A DNA stretch of 64,000 nt from Perspicuibacillus lycopersici. GTDB lineage: Bacteria > Bacillota > Bacilli > Bacillales > Caldibacillaceae. This document shows positions 1-8,237 of this stretch, piece after piece. The stretch is taken from contig NZ_JAOUSF010000003.1 in the NCBI RefSeq assembly GCF_025660475.1, positions 1 to 64,000 on the forward strand, given 5' to 3'. How positions within the stretch are numbered: the stretch's first letter is position 1; each line of letters opens with the position of its first letter. A program made the translations under genes and the position numbers. The notes under the pieces were generated by a model. It saw nothing but the letters and a program-made list of their open reading frames with translations, did not search any database and was not told the origin of the DNA.

Positions 1-45
1 ACGCCGCCAGCGTTCGTCCTGAGCCAGGATCAAACTCTCCAAAAA
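1..45 (-). rRNA. rrs: 16S ribosomal RNA, 5' end only
   Basis: The minus strand reads into the universal 16S start, AGAGTTTGATCCTGGCTCAG followed by GACGAACGCTGGCGGC. The gene runs off the left edge of the window, so only the first 45 or so bases are present. The mature 5' end is placed at about position 45 by comparison with the usual Bacillus start; the exact base is inferred. Confidence 0.97.
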
Positions 46-200
46 TAGGATGTTTTTGTGCCGATGTTCGCGACAGGACGTCGCGGCTCTTAATCGGCCA
101 AAAAGTGTTTGATTAGCTCAAAAATGTTTAAAAATAGTTTAATTAAACGCTTCGTCTTGTTCAGTTTTCAAGGTTCAATAATCAATTGCTTTTCGACATC
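46..200 (-). promoter_or_regulatory. rRNA operon leader with boxA-like element and hairpin
   Basis: Transcribed leader between the last promoter and 16S. The minus strand carries TTGAAAACTGAACAAGAC (about 158-175), the element usually found ahead of Bacillaceae 16S genes and resembling a boxA antitermination site. A perfect 6-bp hairpin, CGCGAC/GTCGCG at 69-85, lies just before the mature 5' end and probably belongs to the processing region. Confidence 0.7.
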
Positions 201-210
201 AACAAAACTT

Positions 211-239
211 ATTATATCAAAATAATAATGTTATGTCAA
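211..239 (-). promoter_or_regulatory. rrn promoter, proximal
   Basis: Minus strand -35 TTGACA (239-234), 17-bp spacer, -10 TATAAT (216-211). This is a perfect sigma-A consensus, as expected for an rRNA promoter. Confidence 0.92.
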
Positions 240-286
240 CAGGTTAATTCTTCGCTTTTATTTAAAGTTACATAAGCAACTTTTAT

Positions 287-315
287 ATAGTATCAAAGTT
301 TAATAGCTTTGTCAA
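287..315 (-). promoter_or_regulatory. rrn promoter, middle
   Basis: Minus strand -35 TTGACA (315-310), 17-bp spacer, -10 TACTAT (292-287). It lies 76 bp upstream of the proximal promoter in the same orientation. Confidence 0.88.
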
Positions 316-368
316 TATCTTTTAATACAATATTGAATTTCATTACTGCTGTCTTAGTCAGCTATATT

Positions 369-397
369 ATTATATACGGCAATTTACTTTCCGTCAA
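369..397 (-). promoter_or_regulatory. rrn promoter, distal
   Basis: Minus strand -35 TTGACG (397-392), 17-bp spacer, -10 TATAAT (374-369). It is the third tandem promoter, 82 bp upstream of the middle one. Confidence 0.82.
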
Positions 398-581
398 CCA
401 TTTTTCGTGAATCTATGTCGTTTATTACACGATGACCTTATTTCTGTACGCATAATTATTTTTACCAATTTTTTCTATATTTTTCATACGAAATTTCTAC
501 AATTATCTTTCTTATCCTATGTTAGAATTTATGTATTCATTTTCTGCTTGTTGTCCCACCATAATTAAAGGAGTTGTTTTT

Positions 582-746
582 TTGAGGAATAAGAAATTAG
601 TTATAATAATCGGCATCATCATTTTTATCATTATCATAATAACTTTTTCGATTTTTGTACCTATTGTACATAGCTCCTATCATCATGCTTCAAATTTCTC
701 TTCTTCGACTAATAATAATAACGCTAAAATACCTTTCATTAACTAA
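582..746 (+). CDS. small single-pass membrane protein, unknown function
   Basis: A 54-aa reading frame with a TTG start at 582, chosen because AAAGGAG (567-573) lies 8 nt upstream. An in-frame ATG further up at 519 would put the Shine-Dalgarno inside the gene. Residues about 4-28 form one very isoleucine-rich transmembrane segment after a short basic start (RNKK). A short polar tail follows, rich in Ser, His and Asn. It lies between the rrn promoters and the CorA gene, with no clear operon partner. I do not recognise a family. The good ribosome binding site and clear TM-plus-tail layout are the only support. Confidence 0.45.
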   Translation: MRNKKLVIIIGIIIFIIIIITFSIFVPIVHSSYHHASNFSSSTNNNNAKIPFIN

Positions 747-877
747 TAACTATTTCTCATTTAGCCTATTAAAATTAAGAATTCATTATAAGTATTTTTC
801 ATTCGTATTTTTTTTAAATGCATATCATTTGATTTTTCGTGAAAAAATAAGAGAAAAACTAAAGAGGTTTAGATCTT

Positions 878-1819
878 ATGATTCGTACGTTTATCATAAC
901 AAATGATGGAAAGATAAAATCGGAGGAATCCCTAAATAGTTTATCTGATACTAACATTCATTGGTTTTGGGTAGATTTTGATTCACCTACAGATGAAGAG
1001 ACTGCATGCCTTCGTAACCACTTTAAGTTCCATCCCCTTGCAATTGAGGATTGTTTATTATTTTTGCAACGTCCGAAGCTAGATCATTACGATGGCTATG
1101 ATTTTTTTGTTACCCAAGCAATTGACCAATCTACACTTTCCCCTATAGAAATAGATGTCTTTGTCGGAGCATATTTCATTGTTACATTCCACCTTACTTC
1201 TTCTATTGAAATTAAGAATGTGCAAAATCGTTTATTTAATGACGAAAGTATCGCAAAAAAGGGTGCCATGTATATATTTTATTTAATTATGGATGAAATT
1301 GTTGATGAATATTTTCCAAATGTGTATCAACTGGAAGATAGTTTGAACGAGATTGAAATGGAAGAGTCCGATAATAACCTTGTAGAAGATGTATTTAAGA
1401 TAAGAAGGCAATTATTAAAATTACGGAGAATTGTGTTTCCAATGCGAGAGTTATTATATCGGATTCTGAATTCCGAAAGATTGATTATCCCAAAAGAAGA
1501 CAGGGCATATTTTATGGATATTCATGATCATTTATTAAAGCTAAGTGAAATAATTGAATCTAATCGGGAAATGACAAATGATATTCGAGATAGCTATCTT
1601 TCTTTAAATTCGGATCGCATGAATTCAATCATGAAAACGTTAACCGTTATGTCTTCTATATTTATTCCTTTAACGTTTATCGGTAGTATTTACGGGATGA
1701 ATTTCCAATATATGCCCGAACTAGGCTGGCGTTGGGGATATTTTGGTGTTTTAGGGTTAATGTTTGTTGTTGGTTTTGGTATGGCATATTGGTTATGGAG
1801 TAAAGGTTGGTTCAAATGA
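878..1819 (+). CDS. corA: CorA-family divalent cation (Mg2+) transporter
   Basis: Encodes 313 aa. CorA proteins form homopentameric channels that import Mg2+ (sometimes Co2+/Ni2+) across the cytoplasmic membrane. The long acidic, helical N-terminal cytoplasmic domain is followed by two C-terminal membrane helices (about residues 252-272 and 286-308). The hallmark GMN selectivity motif closes the first helix (YGMNFQYMPEL). The start ATG has AAAGAGG a few bases upstream. The length is normal for the family. No Mg2+ riboswitch is visible in the short upstream region. The gene stands alone and is convergent with glcF. Confidence 0.93.
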   Translation: MIRTFIITNDGKIKSEESLNSLSDTNIHWFWVDFDSPTDEETACLRNHFKFHPLAIEDCLLFLQRPKLDHYDGYDFFVTQAIDQSTLSPIEIDVFVGAYFIVTFHLTSSIEIKNVQNRLFNDESIAKKGAMYIFYLIMDEIVDEYFPNVYQLEDSLNEIEMEESDNNLVEDVFKIRRQLLKLRRIVFPMRELLYRILNSERLIIPKEDRAYFMDIHDHLLKLSEIIESNREMTNDIRDSYLSLNSDRMNSIMKTLTVMSSIFIPLTFIGSIYGMNFQYMPELGWRWGYFGVLGLMFVVGFGMAYWLWSKGWFK

Positions 1820-1925
1820 GCTATTTGTAATTCCCTCTATAATTTTGAATATCTCATCCATAGAAATATTTAGATGAGAATTTTTTATTGTTTGTACTAC
1901 CTATTCGAGATATTTCACTATCGAT

Positions 1926-1973
1926 GAAAAAAGTGCTCTAGCCGTTGGAATATAATTCCTTTGACAGAACACT
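1926..1973 (-). terminator. intrinsic terminator after glcF
   Basis: On the minus strand AGTGTTCT pairs with AGAGCACT (one G-U pair), with an inner GGAAT/ATTCC helix, and six T residues follow. It sits just beyond the glcF stop codon. Confidence 0.6.
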
Positions 1974-1980
1974 ATTTTTG

Positions 1981-3357
1981 TTAATTTATCGATATTTGTT
2001 CTTTTTTCCGACTATCCAAGCTGAGCTTCCCCTCATCTAACACATAATCATATAGAAAATCAATAAGATGTAGTGCTTCGATTTTTCCTGTAAGATTTGC
2101 TCGTTCAATACCTACTTTCATTTGCAATAAACAACCCGGGTTGGTAGTAATAATGATATGGGCATTCGTATGTTGGACGTTTTCCATTCGTGTATCTAGT
2201 ATTTTCATTGACATTTCTGAATGAATTAAATTATAAATTCCTGCAGAACCACAGCATTGGTCTGCACCTTTTAGTTCTATGTAGTTTACATTTTCTATCG
2301 ATTGTAAAATTTCTCGTGGCTCAGTTATTACACCATTTACATTTCGTAAATGACAGGAGTCTTGATAAGTGACTGTTAAGCTTCCTTTTTTGTTAGCTAA
2401 CGGAAGTTTCGTAATACCTAATTTGTAAATAAGGGATGTGATATCAATTATTTTCTCCGAAAACCTTTTTGCTTTTTCCATATATTCCTTGTCATCTTTT
2501 AGTAGGTGATTATATTCGGATAGGAACGCACCACATCCGCCTGCATTATTGACAATGTAGTCGATCTCTTCCGCTAAAAAACTATCGATATTTCTGCGGG
2601 CATTCTCTCGCGCATTTTCTAGCTCGCCACTATGTCCTTGCAGTGCTCCACAGCATACTTGATTTTGTGGTACTACGATATCGCAACCAAGCTGCTGTAA
2701 AATTTGCACAGTTGCTTTATTTGTTTTTGAAAAAATTGTTTCCATTAAGCAGCCTGTAAAGAATGCAACCTTTGTGGCCTTTTTCTTCGCCTCAAATACC
2801 ATTCCACGCATTACGGTTAGATTTTTCTTTTCAATTTCTGGTAGGACACTCTCCATATCTTTCAAGATGGTAGGAAATAAGGAAAGTACATGTGTTTTTC
2901 TCGATAGTTTTTGTAGGCCAGATTTTTGGTAAAATCGGACCAATCCCACAGTTTTGCTCATCTTTTCTGGTTCTTTAAATAGATGCTCAAATGCTACCTT
3001 TCGTGCAAATTTCTCTTTAACTGATTTTTTCTTTTCCTTTTGAATAACCTCACGTGCACTTTCTAGTAAACTACCATATTCAACCCCTGCCGGACAGGCT
3101 GGTTCACAGGCACGGCATCCTAAACACATATCAAGTGATTCCTCGACAGAATCATCAAACGGTACAAGTCCATCGCGCACAGCCTTCATTAATGCGATTC
3201 GACCTCTTGGCGACTGGGATTCATCAAAGTTTGAATGGATATAAGTTGGACAAGATGGTAAACAAAAACCACATCTCATGCAATCCAACAGCTTGGATTC
3301 ATCGACATGTTCAATAAAGCCTTGTTGTATTCTTTCTGAATAAGAGGTATTAGCCAT
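1981..3357 (-). CDS. glcF: glycolate oxidase iron-sulfur subunit
   Basis: About 458 aa. GlcF is the electron-transfer subunit of membrane-associated glycolate (or D-lactate type 2-hydroxyacid) oxidase. It receives electrons from the flavoprotein GlcD. Near the N terminus are two 4Fe-4S ferredoxin motifs, CMRCGFCLPSCPTY and CLGCRACEPACPAG. The C-terminal half carries two CCG (DUF224) cysteine-rich repeats, seen as CGALQGHSG and CCGSAGIYN. I chose ATG 3357, with GGTGG upstream, rather than a more distal ATG at 3393. It then overlaps the end of glcD by 8 bp, which indicates translational coupling. Confidence 0.93.
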   Translation of the reverse strand: MANTSYSERIQQGFIEHVDESKLLDCMRCGFCLPSCPTYIHSNFDESQSPRGRIALMKAVRDGLVPFDDSVEESLDMCLGCRACEPACPAGVEYGSLLESAREVIQKEKKKSVKEKFARKVAFEHLFKEPEKMSKTVGLVRFYQKSGLQKLSRKTHVLSLFPTILKDMESVLPEIEKKNLTVMRGMVFEAKKKATKVAFFTGCLMETIFSKTNKATVQILQQLGCDIVVPQNQVCCGALQGHSGELENARENARRNIDSFLAEEIDYIVNNAGGCGAFLSEYNHLLKDDKEYMEKAKRFSEKIIDITSLIYKLGITKLPLANKKGSLTVTYQDSCHLRNVNGVITEPREILQSIENVNYIELKGADQCCGSAGIYNLIHSEMSMKILDTRMENVQHTNAHIIITTNPGCLLQMKVGIERANLTGKIEALHLIDFLYDYVLDEGKLSLDSRKKEQISIN

Positions 3358-4750
3358 TATGAACCACCATCCGTTTCTTTGTTGCCTTTGCAAAAATTTT
3401 TCCTGGGTTCATTATATTTTTCGGGTCTAGTCCTTGTTTTATTGCTTTCATGACACTCATGCCAGCTTCGCCAATCTTCCACTCTAAATATTCCGCTTTC
3501 ATTTCTCCGACACCATGTTCTCCTGTAATCGTACCACCAAGATCAATAGATGCTTGGAAAATTTCTTCAAACGCCTTCTCCACTCGCTCCATTTCTTCTT
3601 CATCACGAATATCGGTGAGACAAGTTGGGTGAAGATTACCATCCCCTGCATGGCCAAATGTCCGAATCGTAACATTATATTTATCCGCAATCCGTTTGAT
3701 TGCATGGACCATTTGAGGAATTTTCGATCGAGGTACAGTTGCATCCTCTAGTATTAATGTAGGTCGAAGTCTAGCTAAAGCTGATAATGCATCTCTTCTT
3801 GCCGTTTTTAATTGCTCGGCTTCTTCTTCTGTTTTTGCTTTACTAACATTAATCGCTCCGTGCTGTGCACAAATTTCATAAATTTTATCAATATCCTGTT
3901 GCACCGTTTCTTGTGCACCATCCTGTTCAATTAGTAATACAGCTTCACAGTTTACTGGCAAACCAATTTTGCTATAGTCCTCGACAGCTTCTAATGTTCC
4001 TTTATCCATAAATTCAAGTGTTGTCGGAATTATTTTAGCTGCAAGAATCGCAGATACTGTTTCGGCAGCCTCCTCGATTGTCCTAAACAGTGATAATATT
4101 GTTTCTTGATAGATTGGTTTCGGAATGAGCTTCAATGTAGCTTCCGTAATAATCGCAAGTGTCCCTTCCGAGCCAACAAAAAGACTAGTTAAATCATAAC
4201 CTGCCACGTCTTTTGCTAACTTCCCACCCGTACGGATAATGTCTCCATTTGGAAGAACCGCTTCTAATGCCATTACATAGTCTTTCGTAACCCCATATTT
4301 TAAGCCTCTAAGTCCACCAGAGTTTTCACTTAAATTTCCGCCGATAGTCGATATTTTTCGAGAGCTAGGATCTGGTGGATAAAACAACCCCTTCTGTTCC
4401 ACTACATCCGATACTGCTTTCGTGATTACTCCTGGCTGGACGGTAATGGTCATATTTTCTTCATCTAATTCGATTATTTTGTTCATATTTTTAAACAATA
4501 GGACTACGCCTCCACTTGTTGGCGTCGTGCCTGCAGATAAATTTGTACCCGAGCCTCTAGGGACAATGGGAATATTATGTGTAGAGCATAGCTTTACGAT
4601 TTGTGATACTTCACTAGTATTTCTCGGTGCTATAATCAAATCCGGAAGTGCTTGAAAATTAGCAGTAGCATCATATGAATAGGCTAATAGTGAAGCAGTC
4701 GAATATTGAACATTTTCAACGCCAGATATATTTTCAAATAATTGGATCAT
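3350..4750 (-). CDS. glcD: glycolate oxidase FAD-binding subunit
   Basis: 466 aa from the ATG at 4750. This is an FAD-linked oxidase (PCMH/VAO fold) that oxidises glycolate to glyoxylate and passes electrons to GlcF. The FAD-binding segment includes VPRGSGTNLSAGT and GGNLSENSGGLRGLKYG; the C terminus has the family motif TGEHGVGEMK. The strong Shine-Dalgarno GGGAGGAG (4773-4780) is 22 nt from this ATG, which is too far. An in-frame ATT at 4765-4763 lies only 7 nt from it and would add five residues (ILSKQ), so the true start may be non-canonical. First gene of the glcDF pair. Confidence 0.93.
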   Translation of the reverse strand: MIQLFENISGVENVQYSTASLLAYSYDATANFQALPDLIIAPRNTSEVSQIVKLCSTHNIPIVPRGSGTNLSAGTTPTSGGVVLLFKNMNKIIELDEENMTITVQPGVITKAVSDVVEQKGLFYPPDPSSRKISTIGGNLSENSGGLRGLKYGVTKDYVMALEAVLPNGDIIRTGGKLAKDVAGYDLTSLFVGSEGTLAIITEATLKLIPKPIYQETILSLFRTIEEAAETVSAILAAKIIPTTLEFMDKGTLEAVEDYSKIGLPVNCEAVLLIEQDGAQETVQQDIDKIYEICAQHGAINVSKAKTEEEAEQLKTARRDALSALARLRPTLILEDATVPRSKIPQMVHAIKRIADKYNVTIRTFGHAGDGNLHPTCLTDIRDEEEMERVEKAFEEIFQASIDLGGTITGEHGVGEMKAEYLEWKIGEAGMSVMKAIKQGLDPKNIMNPGKIFAKATKKRMVVHNG

Positions 4751-4918
4751 TTGTTTGGATAAAATAAAAATTCTCCTCCCTGTTTGTTATTTCTGACTAT
4801 TATTATATTATTCCGAAACCTCGATATCTATGGAAGATAGAACAAAAAAATATATGGTTTCTGGATCATTTTTTGTTACTCCAAACAAAAATCTTCTTTA
4901 CTCCACTAATACTTTTTA

Positions 4919-6067
4919 CTATATTGCTGCTTTATTTTTCCTTTTTTTATCCAGTGCTTTACCATCTTTTAATATTCGATAGCCAATATAAAGCAGCATA
5001 AGATCCTGTAAATGATTGACATTAAGTTTCGTTATCTCCTCTACTCTTTTTAATCGATATTGGAGTGTATTTTTATGGATATGTAGTCTATTTGCAGTTT
5101 CTTGTTTCAGCATATTATTTTCAAACCAACACCCTAATGTTTCTAATAGCACGGTATCTTGTTTTAATGGGGCAATCGTTCGCATTACAAAAGCTTCCTT
5201 AGTTTCATTGGATAATTCATGTAGGAGAAGGTCGAATTTCAACTCATCCTCAAATACAATGCCTTGCTCCTTAGTAGCCACTTGACAAGCACGCTCTGCT
5301 TGCTCGAGGGAAAGGTATAATTGATCATAGCTAGTTATTTGCCCAATTCCAATTAATACCTCTGTCTTTAAATTGAAATATATATCCTTTTTAAATTGTT
5401 GTAATTTTTGCTTTAAACGTTTTTTTTCTAACAAACTAGTGAGGATAAGTAGCTTATCCTGTCCCCAGCGAATAAATAACGTTTCATTTTCCTTTCCCCA
5501 TAAAAATTTTAACTGCTTTATATTTTCATAGGTTAGCTGTAACCGAGAATAATTAGTTTTAATGATAATAACTTGGACGAATTGTTCCATATTAATGGAA
5601 AAAAAGCTACTTCTCTCTACCAAGGATTCGGTTACTTGTTTTGCATTCAACCAGTCAAAAACAAAAAATTCTAGCTCTCTTGCCTGTCGTTCTCGATTGG
5701 TTTGTTCCATTAAATCTTGGACAAACAATTCAGTAACTTTTTGCACAAGCACAGCAAATGGAGAAACGACGGTTGGGTCACCGGTAATACCAATAACTCC
5801 AATCGGTTGTTCTTCAATAATAATGGGAATGACGACACCTTTCTGAACACCTTGTAATTTTTTCGTATGCTCCTCTGTCATAATTATCTTTTTCTTTTGT
5901 TTAATAGCAATGTAGGCACCCTCATGAAATTGCTTAATACGGGACATATCCGTGCTAGCTACAACAACTCCTTCCTCATTTGTGAAAAGAACATTTTCAT
6001 TTATTAGGTTTCTTATTTCTCGCACAATGGATGAATAAAATCCTTCACGATTATATAGGCTTTTCAT
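4919..6067 (-). CDS. CdaR-family sugar diacid/hydroxyacid regulator
   Basis: About 382 aa. It has an N-terminal sugar-diacid recognition domain (ligand sensing; EEGVVVASTDMSRIKQFHEG), a central GGDEF-like region and a C-terminal PucR-type helix-turn-helix (ANRLHIHKNTLQYRLKRVEE). This is the layout of CdaR, an activator of glycerate/glucarate genes in enteric bacteria. It lies directly upstream of glcDF on the same strand, 168 bp away, and is therefore the probable activator of glycolate oxidation (inferred from position). Start ATG 6067 is preceded by AAAGGAG at 8 nt; a longer frame to 6097 lacks such a site. Confidence 0.85.
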   Translation of the reverse strand: MKSLYNREGFYSSIVREIRNLINENVLFTNEEGVVVASTDMSRIKQFHEGAYIAIKQKKKIIMTEEHTKKLQGVQKGVVIPIIIEEQPIGVIGITGDPTVVSPFAVLVQKVTELFVQDLMEQTNRERQARELEFFVFDWLNAKQVTESLVERSSFFSINMEQFVQVIIIKTNYSRLQLTYENIKQLKFLWGKENETLFIRWGQDKLLILTSLLEKKRLKQKLQQFKKDIYFNLKTEVLIGIGQITSYDQLYLSLEQAERACQVATKEQGIVFEDELKFDLLLHELSNETKEAFVMRTIAPLKQDTVLLETLGCWFENNMLKQETANRLHIHKNTLQYRLKRVEEITKLNVNHLQDLMLLYIGYRILKDGKALDKKRKNKAAI

Positions 6068-6155
6068 TTTCCCTACTCCTTTCCCGTAATAATCCACCTT
6101 CTTGCAATAAACAGTGATGCTCTGCCTTATGCACTATCCACTCAAAAAATAAAAG

Positions 6156-6198
6156 AAAACTATCTGTAAAAAAAGGCATATTGCCTACAGATAGTTTT
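6156..6198 (-). terminator. intrinsic terminator of the permease/CoA-transferase operon
   Basis: A perfect 13-bp stem (AAAACTATCTGTA and its complement) around a loop with an inner GGCA/TGCC helix. On the minus strand it is followed by TTTTCTTTTATTTTTT. It lies just after the carbonic-anhydrase-like gene. Confidence 0.85.
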
Positions 6199-6217
6199 TA
6201 AAAAGATAGGCGAATCT

Positions 6218-6736
6218 TTATAAAATATTGTTTTCTTTGAAACGCTTGCCATTATTTTGATAAAAAACTGCACCTTCTTTTGCACGGTCAACTAAACTGT
6301 CAGAAATAGGTTTTAATGGTTTGGCTGGAACACCCGCCGCAAGCATTTTTTCTTCGATTACTTTATTTTCCAAAACAAGGCTGCCTGCTGCAACAAATGC
6401 TTGTTTCTTTATTGTTGCACCGTTTAAAACTGTTCCGTTCATTCCAATGACAACATCTTCTTCAATTGTACATCCATGGATAACACAATTATGTCCAATT
6501 GTGACATTTTTACCAATATAGGTTGGATATCCTGGGTCGGCATGGACTACCGATCCGTCTTGGACATTGGCACCTTCTTCTATCGTTAGCTTTTCATTAT
6601 CGCCTCGTAATACGGCATTAAACCAAATAGAGGCATTTGCTTTTATTTCTACATTTCCAATAATTTGTGCCCCTGGTGCGATATATGCTGTCGGGTCAAT
6701 TATTGGTTCATATTCATTTAAACGGTATATTCCCAT
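6218..6736 (-). CDS. gamma-carbonic anhydrase-like hexapeptide-repeat protein
   Basis: 172 aa from ATG 6736 (GGAGG 8 nt upstream). Left-handed beta-helix protein built of hexapeptide repeats. The three metal-binding histidines of gamma-carbonic anhydrases are all present, in VVHAD, IGHNC and IHGC. Relatives include YrdA/PaaY and CaiE. PaaY is a CoA-ester hydrolase of phenylacetate catabolism, and CaiE accompanies the carnitine CoA-transferase CaiB. It lies 49 bp after a class III CoA-transferase gene, with a terminator just beyond. An accessory role in the same CoA-ester pathway is therefore likelier than housekeeping CO2 hydration, but this is inference. Confidence 0.85.
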   Translation of the reverse strand: MGIYRLNEYEPIIDPTAYIAPGAQIIGNVEIKANASIWFNAVLRGDNEKLTIEEGANVQDGSVVHADPGYPTYIGKNVTIGHNCVIHGCTIEEDVVIGMNGTVLNGATIKKQAFVAAGSLVLENKVIEEKMLAAGVPAKPLKPISDSLVDRAKEGAVFYQNNGKRFKENNIL

Positions 6737-6785
6737 ACGTTGATCCTCCATTCCTATTCCTTAAAACATTCCATTTGTATAATGA

Positions 6786-7994
6786 TCAGGATGTCACCTT
6801 CGGATACTGTGACACACATCCTTGCGCTATTAAGCTACGAATTTGTTCATCTGAATAATCGAGCTGCTTCAAAACTTCTTCCGTATGCTCCCCTAAAAGT
6901 GGCGCTGGTGTTTTTATATCAATTTTTGCATCAGAAAATTTCGTTGGAGATCCAATAACCTTCATTTTCCCTAGTACTGGATGTTCCAGCTCTTGAATCA
7001 TATCTCTAGCCAAATAATGTTCATTATTTACAGCCTCAGCAAAGTTATTAATTGGTCCCGCAGGAACACCAGCTTGCTCACATTTATTAATCCAATAGCT
7101 TGCATCTTTTGTTGTCGTAATTTCTTCAATTTCTCTTTCCAGCTCTTCTACATGCTCATGACGTAGTGAGTTCGTTAAATAACGCTCATCTGTCAACCAC
7201 TCTGGCTTGTTAAGAACCTCTAGACAGAATTTTTCCCATGTCCGTTGGTTAGCACAACCTATCATCATAAAGGCATCTTTTGCTTGAATGGCTTGATATG
7301 GTGCAGATACGCGGTGACGCCAACCGGATGGTTCTGGAATTGTCCCATTAGCAAAATAGGCTGCTGCCTCCCAAGTAAACCAAGGCAAACCTGCTTCCGC
7401 TAGCGACACATCAACATGTTGTCCGCTACCTGTTTTTATTTTATTTATATAGGCAGCTAAAATAGAATAAACTGCTGTTATCCCAGCCCCGATGTCATAT
7501 ACGGCAACTCCAGATTTTAATGGTCTGCCTCCAGGTATACCCGTCATGCTCATCAATCCAGTCATCCCTTGGGCAACTAAGTCAAATCCGCCTTTATGGG
7601 AATATGGGCCTGTTTGCCCATATCCAGAAATAGAGCAATAAACAATCCCTTTATTAACTTCTTTAATCGATTCATAATCAATTCCAAGTGATTTCGTTAC
7701 ACCTGGACGATAATTTTCTACAATCACATCTGCATCCTTCGCTAATTCGAAAAATATCTTTTTTCCTTCGTCTGATTTTAAATTCAATGCAACACTTTTC
7801 TTATTCCGATTAATTTGAAAAAAACAAGTGGATTCTCCATTAACATAAGGCCCCATTTGTCGTGAATCATCTCCACCATTGATTTTTTCAATTTTAATTA
7901 CTTCTGCACCTAAGTCTGCAAGTACCATAGTGCAATATGGACCAGCCATAATTTGCGATGCATCTAATATTTTCACTCCAGAAAGTAAAGACAA
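6786..7994 (-). CDS. class III CoA-transferase (CaiB/BaiF family)
   Basis: 402 aa. Family III transferases move CoA between carboxylic acids through an aspartyl-CoA anhydride; examples are formyl-CoA:oxalate transferase (Frc), CaiB and itaconate/succinyl-CoA transferases. The N-terminal signature VKILDASQIMAGPYC and the central SGYGQTGPY...GGFDLVAQG block are present; the Asp of GGFDL (about residue 138) is the expected catalytic residue. The start is TTG at 7994 with AAAGGAG 9 nt upstream. A palindromic operator lies immediately upstream. The substrate is unknown; the MatC-like permease upstream suggests a dicarboxylate. Confidence 0.9.
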   Translation of the reverse strand: MSLLSGVKILDASQIMAGPYCTMVLADLGAEVIKIEKINGGDDSRQMGPYVNGESTCFFQINRNKKSVALNLKSDEGKKIFFELAKDADVIVENYRPGVTKSLGIDYESIKEVNKGIVYCSISGYGQTGPYSHKGGFDLVAQGMTGLMSMTGIPGGRPLKSGVAVYDIGAGITAVYSILAAYINKIKTGSGQHVDVSLAEAGLPWFTWEAAAYFANGTIPEPSGWRHRVSAPYQAIQAKDAFMMIGCANQRTWEKFCLEVLNKPEWLTDERYLTNSLRHEHVEELEREIEEITTTKDASYWINKCEQAGVPAGPINNFAEAVNNEHYLARDMIQELEHPVLGKMKVIGSPTKFSDAKIDIKTPAPLLGEHTEEVLKQLDYSDEQIRSLIAQGCVSQYPKVTS

Positions 7995-8065
7995 TGTGTG
8001 TCACTCCTTTTTCTATCGTTGGAAATTCTAAAGATTTATAGAAACATAAAAAATAATATATTTAT

Positions 8066-8108
8066 CATATACTGGATTTCGGATTCTGTATCCTGCATCC
8101 AGTATATG
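8066..8108. promoter_or_regulatory. nested palindrome, predicted GntR operator upstream of the CoA-transferase
   Basis: Perfect 12-bp arms CATATACTGGAT and ATCCAGTATATG flank a core with GGAT-N5-ATCC, so TGGAT and GGAT half-sites are symmetrically nested. It contains TGTATCC (8087-8093), shared with three other sites around the gntR gene. There is no U-run, so an operator is likelier than a terminator. Confidence 0.65.
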
Positions 8109-8237
8109 AGAAAAAAATATCTTTATTACGAATTCGTAAATAACCTTTTGGATCCTTTACTTTTTTGAATGTTCAAGAAATTGGCGATACATTTAATCTA
8201 ATGAAATCCTCTGATTGTTTCGTATCATGACAAGCAA

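Noticed and set aside
8066..8108. Rho-independent terminator between permease and CoA-transferase
   Set aside because: The arms are perfect but no T-run follows on either strand, and the core half-site recurs at three other regulatory positions, so an operator is preferred.
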